A stretch of 64,000 nt of DNA. Source: Accumulibacter sp. Its GTDB lineage: Bacteria; Pseudomonadota; Gammaproteobacteria; Burkholderiales; Rhodocyclaceae. Under the pieces are notes generated by a model. The model saw nothing but the letters and a program-made list of their open reading frames with translations. It was not told the DNA's origin and ran no database searches. The stretch is taken from assembly GCF_029255285.1 (NCBI RefSeq), contig NZ_JAPUVI010000086.1:1-64000 (forward strand). The letters run 5' to 3'. This document shows positions 15,461-24,339 of the stretch, piece by piece. A program made the position numbers and the translations under genes. Positions within the stretch are counted from its first letter, which is position 1, and each line of letters begins with the position of its first letter.

Positions 15461-16564
15461 ATGCGTCGTCCGCGGCTTTTCGTCGATGTTTCCGCGCATG
15501 GCTTCGGTCATCTATCGCAGGTCGCCCCGGTGCTCGCTGCCCTGCTCGAACGTCTGCCCGCCTTGCACCTCACCATCCGCAGCGGCCTGCCGAGCGCTAA
15601 CCTGCAGGCACGCATTCCGGCGGACTTCACTCACCTTAGCGAGCGCAGCGATTTCGGCTACGTGATGCACGACGCGGTCAACATCGACCTTCCGGAAACC
15701 GCCCTGGCTTATCGCCGGCAACATGCCGAGTGGGAGGCGCGGGTCGACCGCGAGGCGCGTTTTCTCGCCGACCTGCGGCCCGAACTCGTGCTCAGCGATG
15801 TCGCCTACCTGCCGTTGGCGGGAGCCAAGCGGGCTGGCATCCCGTCGGTGGCCATGTGTTCGCTCAACTGGGCTGATCTGTTCGCCCATTTCTTTGCCGG
15901 CGAGAGCTGGGCGCCAGCCATTCACCGTCAGATGCTGGCCGCCTACAACGGCGCCGCTCGCTTCCTGCGGCTGACGCCGGGAATGCCGATGCCCGATCTG
16001 CGGCGCCGGCAGTCCATCGGCCCGGTTGCCGCCCTCGGCAACGACTGCCGTCGAAGGCTGCACGAGCAGCTTCGCCTTTCCCCGCACGAACGGCTGGTGC
16101 TCATCGCCTTCGGGGGTGTCGGCAAAGAACTGCCGATTGCCAACTGGCCTTGCCGGTCCGGCGTCCGCTGGCTGATTCCACAGGACTGGCAGGTCGAAAA
16201 CCCGTCCTTCACCAGTTTCGAAACTCTTGGCCTGCCGTTTACCGACCTCCTGTGTTCGGTGGACGCCGTGCTGACCAAACCCGGTTACGGCACTTTCACC
16301 GAAGCGACCTGCAATGGCACGCCGGTGCTCTATGTGCGGCGACCGGACTGGCCGGAACAGGATCCTCTGATCGCTTGGCTCGAGCGCCACGGGCGGTGCG
16401 AGGAAATCAGCCCCGACGATCTGGTTTCGGGGTGCCTGCACGAAGCGCTGACGGCCTTGTGGCGGCAACCGGCTCGGCCGGCACCGCGACCTGGTGGTGC
16501 GCAGGAAGCCGCTGCCGTCCTGTTGCCCTGGCTGGCAGGGGCGCCGCGCTTGCCGACGGCCTGA
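15461..16564 (+). CDS. GT-B glycosyltransferase-like protein (MurG/UGT fold), substrate unknown
   Basis: The 367-residue protein begins R-L-F-V-D-V-S-A-H-G-F-G-H-L-S-Q, a glycine-rich loop with a His as in MurG-like GT-B proteins. Its second half has V-L-I-A-F-G-G-V-G and the donor-binding region P-G-Y-G-T-F-T-E-A-T-C-N-G-T-P-V-L-Y-V-R-R, with Glu followed by a Gly-rich turn. There is no signal peptide or membrane helix. This looks like a nucleotide-sugar-dependent transferase or a related enzyme, but I cannot assign the acceptor. It follows trhP closely on the same strand; a metabolic connection is not evident. Confidence 0.65.
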   Translation: MRRPRLFVDVSAHGFGHLSQVAPVLAALLERLPALHLTIRSGLPSANLQARIPADFTHLSERSDFGYVMHDAVNIDLPETALAYRRQHAEWEARVDREARFLADLRPELVLSDVAYLPLAGAKRAGIPSVAMCSLNWADLFAHFFAGESWAPAIHRQMLAAYNGAARFLRLTPGMPMPDLRRRQSIGPVAALGNDCRRRLHEQLRLSPHERLVLIAFGGVGKELPIANWPCRSGVRWLIPQDWQVENPSFTSFETLGLPFTDLLCSVDAVLTKPGYGTFTEATCNGTPVLYVRRPDWPEQDPLIAWLERHGRCEEISPDDLVSGCLHEALTALWRQPARPAPRPGGAQEAAAVLLPWLAGAPRLPTA

Positions 16565-16675
16565 TCCCGCGGCCCTGCCGGACCCGCCGAATATCTTCGC
16601 CGAAACGGCGGAAGCATTGCGCTGACCGGTGTTTTCAGCGGGCGCGGTCGCCCGGTCGAAGACGATCCGGCAGTC

Positions 16676-19348
16676 TCAGCGACGCGCCCGAAATCGCTTT
16701 TCGATACCCACGACGAGATAGGCGAGCGCGCCGACGGCAAAAATCTCGCACCACTGGTGCCAGCCGATCGGTGCCGTGGAAAACAAGCGGTTGAGGAGCG
16801 GCGTATAGGTCAGCAATGCCTGCAGCAGGGCCATGATCAGCACGCCATACCAGACCGCGGCGTTGGAGAACAGGCCCACGGCCAAGGCCGAACGAGTCAG
16901 CGAGCGGCAATTGAACAGGTACATCGCCTGCACGACGACAAAGACGTTGAGAGCCACGGTACGCGCCTCGGCGAGAGGCTCTCCCTGCGCCAGTTCGCGC
17001 AGAAAGAGCCCGAACGAGCCGGCGAGGAGCAACACGCTGACCAGCACGATTCGCCAGACCAGGGCCGCGTCGAGAATCGGCGTGTCCGGAGGACGAGGCG
17101 GACGACGCATGACGCCGTGGTCGATCGGTTCGAAGGCCAGCATGAGGCCGAGAAAGACCGCCGTCGTCATGTTGATCCAGAGAATCTGCAGCGGAGTGAT
17201 CGGCAGCGTGGCGTCGGCGACAATCGCGGCGACGATGACCAGGCCCTCGCCGAAGTTGGTCGGCAGCGTCCAGGTGATGAACTTGACCAGGTTGTCGAAG
17301 ACGCCGCGCCCTTCCTCGACGGCCGCCTCGATGCTGGCGAAGTCGTCGTCGGTAAGCACCATGTCGGCGGCCTCCTTGGCGACTTCGGTACCGGCCAGGC
17401 CCATGGCAATACCGATGTGAGCCTGCTTGAGGGCCGGCGCGTCATTGACACCGTCGCCGGTCATGGCCACCACCTCGCCGTTGGCTTGTAGCGCGCGTAC
17501 CAGGCGAAGCTTCTGTTCGGGTTCGACGCGCGCGAAGACGTTTACCGTGCGCACCACGCCGCGCAGCGCTTCCTCATCGAGCAGTGCCAGTTCGCGGCCG
17601 GTCAACGCGGTGTCGGCCGCCCTGGCAATACCCAGTTGCCGAGCGATCGAGAGCGCCGTGACGGCATGATCGCCGGTGATCATCTTCACGGCGATTCCCG
17701 CGCCGTGGCAGGTTCTGACGGCGGCCACCGCCTTCGGACGTGGCGGATCGATCATGCCGACCAGACCGATGAATTGCAGGCCGGCGTCGGCGCTGGCCGC
17801 GTCGAGGGCCGCTGTCGTTCCCCCGGCAAGGCGCGCCATCGCAAGCACACGCAAACCTTGCGCCGCCATGCCACGGGCGGCGCCTTCGATCTCCGAGCGA
17901 CGCAGTGGTATCGCCTGGCCGTTCGCGTCGAGCATGCTCGTCGAGCGCGGCAGAAGTTGCTCGAGAGCCCCCTTGTAGTAGGCGATTCGCTGACCCTCGA
18001 TCTCGTGCCGTGTCGCCATATACTGGCGCGTCGAATCGAACGGGATCTCGTCCAGGCGCGGAAAGATCTTCTGCAGCGTTCGTTCGTCGAGCCCGGCCTT
18101 GCGGGCGACTACCAGCAGCGCTCCCTCGGTCGGGTCGCCAACGACCTCCCAGTGCCGGTTGACCCGGTTCAGTCCGGCGTCGTTACACAACGCGCCAGCC
18201 AGCAAGCACTCGCGCAAGGCGACGGCGATGCTTTCGCCGTCGCCCACGCGGCCGCTTGGCGAGTAGCCGCTGCCGCTGACCGTCGCGCGGACGCCGCCGG
18301 CGTGAATCTCGCGCACCGTCATCTGGTTTTCGGTCAGCGTGCCGGTCTTGTCCGAGCAAATGACGGTCGTGCTGCCGAGTGTCTCGACGGCCGGCAGCTT
18401 GCGGATGATCGCCCGCCGCTTTGCCATGCGCGACACGCCGATAGCCAAGGTGATGGTCATCGCCGCCGGCAGCCCTTCGGGAATCGCACCAACAGCCAGC
18501 GCGACCGCCGCCATGAACATGGCAAACGCCGATTCGCCGCGCAACATGCCGACCGCGAAGGTGAGTGCTGCCAGCAGACCGATGGCGATCAATAGCCAAT
18601 TGCTGAAAGCGGCCATCTTGCGGGTCAACGGGGTCGACAGATCGGGCGCTTCGGCGATCAGGCGCGAAATGCGGCCGGTTTCCGTGCGATCGCCGGTATC
18701 GACTACGACCCCCGCCCCCAGCCCGCTGATCATCACCGTTCCCGCATAGGCCATGTTGCCGCGCTCGGCGAGCAGCGTGTCGGCGGGTAGCGCGTCGCCG
18801 TGCTTGGCGACGGCCGTCGACTCTCCGGTCAACGCCGATTCGATAGCCTGCAAGTCCTTGGCGCGGAAGAGGCGCAGGTCGGCCGGAACCTTGTCACCGG
18901 CAGCCAGCAGCACGACATCGCCAGGCACCAGAGCGGCCGACGGGAGGCGCTGCTTGCAGCCACCGCGCAGCACCGTGACCTCGCTGCTGACCGAATGGAC
19001 CAGCGCGGCCAGGGCGTTCTCGGCGCGTCCCTCCTGTATGAAGCCGATGATCGCGTTGATCAGCGTGACACCGAAGATAACTCCGGAATCGATCCATTCG
19101 CCGAGAAAGGCGGTGACGGCGCCGGCCGCCAGCAATACCAGAATCAGCGGCTGGACGAACTGAAGCGCAAAGCGCTGCAGTGGCCCCTTGCCTGGCTTCG
19201 GCGAAATTCGGTTCTCACCGTGTATGGCACGGCGAGTAAGCACTTCGCTCTCGGCGAGGCCCTGCTCAAAGCTGGCCTGCAGTCGAGCGGCGGCTTCGTC
19301 GGCCGGAAGGCAATGCCAGGCCACGCGGCCGCCGGTTTGCTCTTTCAT
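16676..19348 (-). CDS. P2-type cation-transporting ATPase, ion uncertain
   Basis: This 890-residue P-type ATPase has an N-terminal cation-ATPase domain, the actuator motif L-T-G-E-S, the phosphorylation motif D-K-T-G-T-L-T with Asp333, and the hinge T-G-D-G-V-N-D-A-P. M4 has P-E-G-L-P and M5 has N-F-G-E, as in Ca2+ pumps. M6 reads N-M-T-T-A where SERCA-like pumps have N-x-x-T-D, so a key Ca2+ ligand is replaced by Ala. Calcium specificity is therefore doubtful; Na+, K+, H+ or Mn2+ are open. The frame extends to 19582. I chose the ATG at 19348 because the following residues match the P2 N-terminal domain and the extension is Arg-rich with no homologous look. Confidence 0.85.
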   Translation of the reverse strand: MKEQTGGRVAWHCLPADEAAARLQASFEQGLAESEVLTRRAIHGENRISPKPGKGPLQRFALQFVQPLILVLLAAGAVTAFLGEWIDSGVIFGVTLINAIIGFIQEGRAENALAALVHSVSSEVTVLRGGCKQRLPSAALVPGDVVLLAAGDKVPADLRLFRAKDLQAIESALTGESTAVAKHGDALPADTLLAERGNMAYAGTVMISGLGAGVVVDTGDRTETGRISRLIAEAPDLSTPLTRKMAAFSNWLLIAIGLLAALTFAVGMLRGESAFAMFMAAVALAVGAIPEGLPAAMTITLAIGVSRMAKRRAIIRKLPAVETLGSTTVICSDKTGTLTENQMTVREIHAGGVRATVSGSGYSPSGRVGDGESIAVALRECLLAGALCNDAGLNRVNRHWEVVGDPTEGALLVVARKAGLDERTLQKIFPRLDEIPFDSTRQYMATRHEIEGQRIAYYKGALEQLLPRSTSMLDANGQAIPLRRSEIEGAARGMAAQGLRVLAMARLAGGTTAALDAASADAGLQFIGLVGMIDPPRPKAVAAVRTCHGAGIAVKMITGDHAVTALSIARQLGIARAADTALTGRELALLDEEALRGVVRTVNVFARVEPEQKLRLVRALQANGEVVAMTGDGVNDAPALKQAHIGIAMGLAGTEVAKEAADMVLTDDDFASIEAAVEEGRGVFDNLVKFITWTLPTNFGEGLVIVAAIVADATLPITPLQILWINMTTAVFLGLMLAFEPIDHGVMRRPPRPPDTPILDAALVWRIVLVSVLLLAGSFGLFLRELAQGEPLAEARTVALNVFVVVQAMYLFNCRSLTRSALAVGLFSNAAVWYGVLIMALLQALLTYTPLLNRLFSTAPIGWHQWCEIFAVGALAYLVVGIEKRFRARR

Positions 19349-19701
19349 TTGGCCGCCTGGTCGGAGCCCAACCGGCGAACCGTCGTGCCGGGCAAGCTCA
19401 CTCCCGGCGTCCATGACACTCCCCAGCCGCTTGCCGACCGCCTGGGCACAGCTGTCGCCCTCGTCCTCGCGCGTGCCAAGTTGGCGGCGGCGCACGACAG
19501 GCCGGTTACCGTCATCTCTACCGAGGTGCTTGCTGCCAGGCGAACGCGCATTTCCGCTGACCTTCATTGAGCTTGTCGACAAATTTTACACCTGCCCAAG
19601 AAGGCGCTGTTCGGCCCGCGTCAACGCATTGATGTAAAATAAACTGTTTACGGCGGGTGCGATTCTTGCTTTTACGCTGCCGGTGATTTCGGAGTCCTGA
19701 A
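19349..19701. other. Divergent intergenic region (353 nt)
   Basis: No supportable gene lies here. It holds an in-frame upstream extension of the P-type ATPase that I judge non-coding, a TTGTCGACAA palindrome at 19573-19582, and an AT-rich segment near 19630-19645 (GTAAAATAAAC...GTTTAC) that may contain the promoter of the next plus-strand gene. I could not place a convincing -35 box. Confidence 0.4.
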
Positions 19702-20646
19702 ATGCTTCCACGGCTGCACGGCAGGTGTCGTCTTCCAGGCTTGATTCTGGCTGCCTTGTTCGCCGGTACGGTCGCCGCACATCCTTTGCTCAATGAGGAT
19801 CACGCACCAGGAAACGTGACGCTGCCGAGCGCCGCGGTCGGAAGTCCACATCCGCTGAACGCGGCCAACGTCGACCAGCGAAGTCCGTCGTCGGACACAT
19901 TGACACGCGGTGGTGGCGAACCCGTTGCTTCGCTGTCCGGACCCGCGCGCTTGGGCAACAAAGAGAACTCAGCCCTGCTGGGGGTCGACGGAAGCGAATC
20001 GCTGAGCGGCCTCTCACGCGCCGCGGTCGACATCCGACCGCAGGAGCTCGCGTCCGCCGCCTCATCGCCACGCGTGGTGCCGCCCACGGCGGGAGAGGTT
20101 CGCGGACCTGGCGAGGATCTTCTGCTGGCGCTGAACGCACTTCAGGAATCGGTAACCGAGGCCCTGGTCGAAGCACTTGACGCGCGGGTTGACCGCGATG
20201 GACGGGTAGTCTTTACCGTGGCCGGCGTCGACGGGTTTCATTTCGTGTCTGAAGCCGGCACGGTGACCGTGGGGCATGGCGATACGGCGCTGACCATCGC
20301 CGCGTCTCCGGAATATCCGCCGACACGGCCAGTGGTGACACAGACGACACCCAGCGCTCAGCCCGATCCTTCGCTCGGCGGCTTCAATCCGGTGCGTAGC
20401 CTCATCGAGTCGGTCAAGGAAATTGCTCAGCATCCGCTGGTCTGGGTGGTAATTTTTTTCCTGCTCGTCGGCAAGATCGCCTTGCTGGTCGCCCATCGTC
20501 GACACCGCAGACGACGGCACCACAGCCACGCGCGACGGCCAGCGCTCCGCTCGAAGGTGAAACGGCGGCGCTCGCGCTCGCGCCAGCAAAGCACCTCGAC
20601 CACGCCAGTCGGCCTGACGAGCAGCGGCTGCCTGCAGGAAGGCTGA
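19702..20646 (+). CDS. Exported single-span membrane protein with very basic C-terminal tail, unknown function
   Basis: I do not recognise this 314-residue protein. It has a signal peptide or anchor (residues about 8-26, ending V-A-A-H-P). A roughly 110-residue stretch rich in Ser, Pro, Ala and Gly follows, then a more ordered segment at about 140-205 (N-A-L-Q-E-S-V-T-E-A-L and G-R-V-V-F-T-V-A-G-V-D-G-F-H-F). A membrane helix around 244-262 precedes a 50-residue tail packed with Arg, His and Lys. The topology suggests a periplasmic domain with a cytoplasmic basic tail that could touch nucleic acid, polyphosphate or ribosomes; that is inference only. It is monocistronic between divergent and downstream units. 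Confidence 0.65.
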   Translation: MLPRLHGRCRLPGLILAALFAGTVAAHPLLNEDHAPGNVTLPSAAVGSPHPLNAANVDQRSPSSDTLTRGGGEPVASLSGPARLGNKENSALLGVDGSESLSGLSRAAVDIRPQELASAASSPRVVPPTAGEVRGPGEDLLLALNALQESVTEALVEALDARVDRDGRVVFTVAGVDGFHFVSEAGTVTVGHGDTALTIAASPEYPPTRPVVTQTTPSAQPDPSLGGFNPVRSLIESVKEIAQHPLVWVVIFFLLVGKIALLVAHRRHRRRRHHSHARRPALRSKVKRRRSRSRQQSTSTTPVGLTSSGCLQEG

Positions 20647-20733
20647 TACCGCCAGGTTTACCTCCCTGGCCTTGGAGTCACCGGGCTGCCAACCGGCGGC
20701 ACGGCACTCGGTAACCGACCCCACGGCTTACGG

Positions 20734-20739
20734 TATACT
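20734..20739 (+). promoter_or_regulatory. Candidate -10 box of gpmI
   Basis: TATACT lies 73 nt upstream of the gpmI start codon. At 17 nt upstream of it, GTAACC is only a weak -35, so the assignment is tentative. Confidence 0.3.
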
Positions 20740-20811
20740 GGGCTGGACGCTCCTGCTTCCAATCCTGCAGGAGCCTGCGTTCCTACCCCTCCACTTCCGC
20801 AGGAATCCATC

Positions 20812-22452
20812 ATGTTGCAGAAATCTGCCTCTTTCCCTGGAATTCAAGGCCCCATCGTCACGATCATCATGGACGGCTACGGCATCGCCACGTCCGATGT
20901 CGGCAGCGCCATCGCCGCCGCCCGCAAACCTACACTCGATCGACTCTTCGCCAACTACCCGAACATCCGTTTGCGCGCCCACGGAGTGGCCGTCGGGATG
21001 CCTTCCGATGATGACATGGGCAACTCAGAAGTCGGCCACAATGCCATCGGCGCCGGTCAGGTCTATAGCCAGGGCGCCGCGCTGGTCGCCGACGCCATCG
21101 CCAGCGGCTCGATCTGGCAAGGCGCTGCCTGGCAGCAAATCGTCGCCGGCGCCAAGGCGGGGCGCGGCGTCATCCACTTCATCGGCCTGTTCTCGGACGG
21201 GAATGTGCACAGTCACGTGGACCACCTGCGGGCCATGATCGTCCGCGCCAGGGAAGAAGGCGTCAGGGCGGTACGGGTACACATCCTGCTCGACGGCCGC
21301 GATGTCCCCGAAACCAGCGCGCTCGACTACGTATTGCCGTTCGAGGATTTTCTCAGCGAAGTGAGCCGCGACGGCTTCGATGCGCAAATCGCCTCGGGCG
21401 GCGGCCGCATGAAGATCACCATGGATCGCTACGAGGCGAACTGGGATATGGTCGCCCAAGGCTGGCAGACGCACGTGTTGGGCGAAGGCGCGCCGTACGG
21501 GAGTGCCGCCGCCGCCATAGAAGCGCTGCGCGCGAGCTTCCCGGGAACGATAGACCAGGATTTGCCGCCCTTCGTGATTACCCGCGACGGTCAGGCGATC
21601 GGGACGGTCGAGGATGGCGACTCGGTGGTGTTCTTCAACTTCCGCGGCGATCGCGCGATCGAAATCACGCGCGCTTTCGAAGAGGCGGGTTTCGACAAGT
21701 TTGCCCGGCGCCGCGTACCGCGCGTGACCTACGCCGGCATGTTGCAGTACGACGGCGACCTCAAGCTTCCCAAGCGCTTCCTGGTCGACCCGCCGGCCAT
21801 TCTCGACACGATGGGCGAATGGTTTGCCAAAGCCGGGATTACGCAATTTGCCTGTTCCGAAACCCAGAAGTTCGGACACGTGACCTATTTCTGGAACGGT
21901 AACCGCTCCAACAAGTTCGACGGCGAGACCTATCAGGAAGTGCCGAGCGACATCGTTCCCTTCGAACAGCGTCCGTGGATGAAAGCCGCCGAGATCGCCG
22001 ACGCCATGATCGACGCTTTGCGGAGTGGTCAGTACCGGACCCTGCGCTGCAACTTCGCCAACGGCGACATGGTCGGGCATACCGGCCACTTCCGAGCCGC
22101 GACCATGGCCATCGAGGCAGTGGACCTGCAACTTGCGCGCATCCTGCCAGTAGTCGACGCGCTCGGCGGCGTGGCGCTGATCACCGCCGACCACGGAAAC
22201 GCCGACGAGATGTACGAAATCGACAAGAAAACCAAGCAACCGGCCAGGAACGCCGATGGCTCCTACAAGGCGAAGACCGCCCACACGCTGAATCCGGTCC
22301 CGCTGATCCTCTACGACAACGTCACCGGAGGCCGGCTAAGCCTGGCGCAAACGGAAACCGCGGGCTTGTCCAACATCGCGGCGACGATCGCTGGGCTTCT
22401 GGGTTTCGAAAAGCACCCGAAGTGGGACGAAAGCTTGCTGCTTGTCGGCTGA
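20812..22452 (+). CDS. gpmI: 2,3-bisphosphoglycerate-independent phosphoglycerate mutase
   Basis: The 546-residue alkaline-phosphatase-superfamily enzyme has the metal-binding start I-I-M-D-G-Y-G. The catalytic Ser is in M-G-N-S-E-V-G-H-N, with metal ligands in L-L-D-G-R-D-V-P, F-N-F-R-G-D-R, N-G-D-M-V-G-H-T-G and T-A-D-H-G-N-A-D-E-M. It interconverts 3- and 2-phosphoglycerate in glycolysis and gluconeogenesis using two Mn2+ ions. It is a little longer than the usual 510-515 residues because of a longer N-terminal region and an insertion before the C-terminal histidines. It stands alone and ends convergent to lysA. Confidence 0.95.
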   Translation: MLQKSASFPGIQGPIVTIIMDGYGIATSDVGSAIAAARKPTLDRLFANYPNIRLRAHGVAVGMPSDDDMGNSEVGHNAIGAGQVYSQGAALVADAIASGSIWQGAAWQQIVAGAKAGRGVIHFIGLFSDGNVHSHVDHLRAMIVRAREEGVRAVRVHILLDGRDVPETSALDYVLPFEDFLSEVSRDGFDAQIASGGGRMKITMDRYEANWDMVAQGWQTHVLGEGAPYGSAAAAIEALRASFPGTIDQDLPPFVITRDGQAIGTVEDGDSVVFFNFRGDRAIEITRAFEEAGFDKFARRRVPRVTYAGMLQYDGDLKLPKRFLVDPPAILDTMGEWFAKAGITQFACSETQKFGHVTYFWNGNRSNKFDGETYQEVPSDIVPFEQRPWMKAAEIADAMIDALRSGQYRTLRCNFANGDMVGHTGHFRAATMAIEAVDLQLARILPVVDALGGVALITADHGNADEMYEIDKKTKQPARNADGSYKAKTAHTLNPVPLILYDNVTGGRLSLAQTETAGLSNIAATIAGLLGFEKHPKWDESLLLVG

Positions 22453-22470
22453 GACAGGTTTTCTGCCGCC

Positions 22471-22507
22471 AAAAAACGCGATTGCCAGGCGGGGTGGCCC
22501 GCCTGGC
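22471..22507 (-). terminator. Terminator of lysA (convergent gpmI/lysA junction)
   Basis: GCCAGGCGGG (22484-22493) and CCCGCCTGGC (22498-22507) form a perfect ten-pair stem with a four-base loop. On the minus strand it is followed, after seven bases, by GTTTTTTGG. The offset T-run makes it somewhat atypical; it may also slow transcription from gpmI. Confidence 0.55.
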
Positions 22508-22519
22508 TGCGGCGCGAGG

Positions 22520-23764
22520 TCAGGGAAGGCGTCGTTCCAGCGCGTAGAGTTCCTCAGCCGTCTCGCGGCGGCGAACGAGGTGTGCCTGGGCGCCATCGAC
22601 CATTATTTCAGCCGCGCGCGGCCGGCTGTTGTAATTCGAACTCATCGCCATGGCGTAGGCTCCGGCCGACATCACCGCCAACAGATCGCCCGCCGCCAAC
22701 GCCAGTTCGCGGCCGTGACCGAGGAAATCACCCGACTCGCAGACCGGCCCGACGACTTCCCAGGGAATGACCTCCCCCGGGCCGGCGACCACCGGGACGA
22801 TGTCGTGCCAGGAACCGTACAAAGCCGGACGCGCGAGGTCGTTCATGGCCGCGTCGACGATGGCGAAACTCTTGACTTCGCCCGGCTTCAGGTATTCGAC
22901 CCGGGTCAGCAGCAGACCGGCATTGCCGACCAGTCGACGGCCCGGTTCGAGCAGCACTCGCAGCCGCCGGCCTTCGAGCTTCCGTAAAAGCGGCTGCAGG
23001 TAGGCCTGGACGGTCGGAACGTCTTCGTCGCGATAACGAATGCCAAGCCCGCCGCCGAGGTCGATATGGCGCAACGTGATTCCCTCACTGGCGAGTTGGT
23101 CGACCAGCGCCAGGATCTTGTCGAGCGCCTCGGCGAAGGGCGCTGGATCGAGCAACTGCGAACCGATGTGGCAGTCGATGCCGCTCACCTCGAGATGCGG
23201 CAGGCTGGCGGCGTGCCGGTACAGGGCCAGAGCGTCGTCGTAGGCGACACCGAACTTGTTCTGCTTGAGGCCAGTCGAGATGTAGGGGTGAGTTTTCGGA
23301 TCGACGTCGGGATTGACGCGCAAGCTGATCGGAGCGATCTTGCCGAGACGGCCGGCGACGGCGTCGAGGCGATCGACTTCGGGTGCCGATTCGACGTTGA
23401 AGCACAGAATGCCGGTCGCCAGCGCCAGTTCCATTTCGGCAGCGGTCTTGCCGACGCCCGAGAAGACGATTCGCCGAGGGTCCGCGCCGGCCGCCAGAAC
23501 ACGCTGCAACTCGCCGCCGGAAACGATGTCGAAGCCAGCGCCACGACGGGCAAAGACATCGAGCACGGCGAGGTTCGCGTTGGCCTTGACGGCGTAGCAG
23601 ACGAGCGCGTCGAAACCGGCAAGTTCGCGCTGGAATTCGTCGAGCGCGCTTTCCAGCGCCAGGCGCGAATAAACCCAGCACGGCGTGCCGAAGCGCCGGG
23701 CCAGATCGAGCAACGAGACGGATTCCGCGTGCAGGACGCCGTTCCGGCGGACAAAGGCACTCAT
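22520..23764 (-). CDS. lysA: Diaminopimelate decarboxylase
   Basis: The 414-residue fold type III PLP enzyme carries the pyridoxal Lys60 in Y-A-V-K-A-N, the H-I-G-S-Q phosphate/substrate motif, the glycine-rich D-L-G-G-G-L-G-I and the substrate motif E-P-G-R. C-E-S-G-D near the C-terminus supplies the catalytic Cys across the dimer. It makes lysine from meso-diaminopimelate. The start overlaps the lptM stop by four bases, giving the compact lptM-lysA unit divergent from cyaY. This arrangement is conserved in many proteobacteria. Confidence 0.95.
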   Translation of the reverse strand: MSAFVRRNGVLHAESVSLLDLARRFGTPCWVYSRLALESALDEFQRELAGFDALVCYAVKANANLAVLDVFARRGAGFDIVSGGELQRVLAAGADPRRIVFSGVGKTAAEMELALATGILCFNVESAPEVDRLDAVAGRLGKIAPISLRVNPDVDPKTHPYISTGLKQNKFGVAYDDALALYRHAASLPHLEVSGIDCHIGSQLLDPAPFAEALDKILALVDQLASEGITLRHIDLGGGLGIRYRDEDVPTVQAYLQPLLRKLEGRRLRVLLEPGRRLVGNAGLLLTRVEYLKPGEVKSFAIVDAAMNDLARPALYGSWHDIVPVVAGPGEVIPWEVVGPVCESGDFLGHGRELALAAGDLLAVMSAGAYAMAMSSNYNSRPRAAEIMVDGAQAHLVRRRETAEELYALERRLP

Positions 23765-23958
23765 CGGGCCGCCTCGCCCGCCGTGCTAGAATCCTTGACC
23801 GTGGTCGCGCCGGGAGTTTTTGCTGTCGCCTCGGCAGAGGGCGTGCTGGCGGCACTTGCCGGTGTCGGCAGTTTTGGCGGCAGCGTCAGTTGCCCTTTGT
23901 GGCCGCAAGCGCCGAGCGCGAAAATGGCCAGCAAGGGCAGGACAAGGGAATGCCACAT
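23761..23958 (-). CDS. lptM: LptM/YifL-like small lipoprotein
   Basis: The 65-residue lipoprotein has a signal peptide ending in the lipobox F-A-L-G-A-C at about residue 17. The mature start C-G-H-K-G-Q-L-T-L-P-P matches LptM (C-G-x-K-G-P-L-x-x-P). The rest is a low-complexity Pro/Ala/Ser/Thr tail. In E. coli, LptM stabilises the LPS translocon LptDE at the outer membrane. An in-frame ATG at 23979 would add seven residues, but 23958 gives the usual short positively biased start. It overlaps lysA by four bases. Confidence 0.8.
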   Translation of the reverse strand: MWHSLVLPLLAIFALGACGHKGQLTLPPKLPTPASAASTPSAEATAKTPGATTVKDSSTAGEAAR

Positions 23959-23995
23959 GGTTCGGGAAGGCCAAAACAAAATATGTTAGCACAGG

Positions 23996-24322
23996 ATGAC
24001 TGATAGCGAATTCGACGAACGCGCCGAGGCCACGTTGACCCGGATCGAAGCCGCACTGGAACGTCGCGGCGCCGATCTGGCCGATCTGGATTTCGAAAGG
24101 CTTAACGACAGCGTGCTCGAAATCGACTGGGCAGGTCGAGGCAAGATCATCGTCAATCGGCACGACGCCGCCCAGGAGATCTGGGTCGCTGCCCGCTCGG
24201 GGGGGTTTCACTACCGCTGGGATGGCAGCCGCTGGCAGGACACACGCAACGACGAAGAACTAATGACGGCGCTGTCGCGTCTCGTATCGGAGCTCGCGGA
24301 AGAGCCCGTGTCGCTCGTTTAG
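23996..24322 (+). CDS. cyaY: Iron-sulphur cluster assembly protein, bacterial frataxin
   Basis: The 108-residue protein has the frataxin fold pattern. An acidic first helix is followed by strands with E-I-D-W-A-G-R-G-K-I-I-V-N-R and Q-E-I-W-V-A-A-R-S-G-G-F-H-Y, then W-D-G-S-R-W-Q-D-T-R. The acidic N-terminal ridge binds iron and contacts IscS, modulating Fe-S cluster formation. It is divergent from lptM-lysA with only 37 nt between the two start codons, so promoters must overlap. Confidence 0.92.
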   Translation: MTDSEFDERAEATLTRIEAALERRGADLADLDFERLNDSVLEIDWAGRGKIIVNRHDAAQEIWVAARSGGFHYRWDGSRWQDTRNDEELMTALSRLVSELAEEPVSLV

Positions 24323-24339
24323 GCGAGGGCTGGTCGGTC

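Noticed and set aside
19586-19780. A short minus-strand frame between the P-type ATPase and the basic-tail protein gene
   Set aside because: It overlaps the start and signal peptide of the plus-strand gene, lacks a ribosome site and shows no domain.
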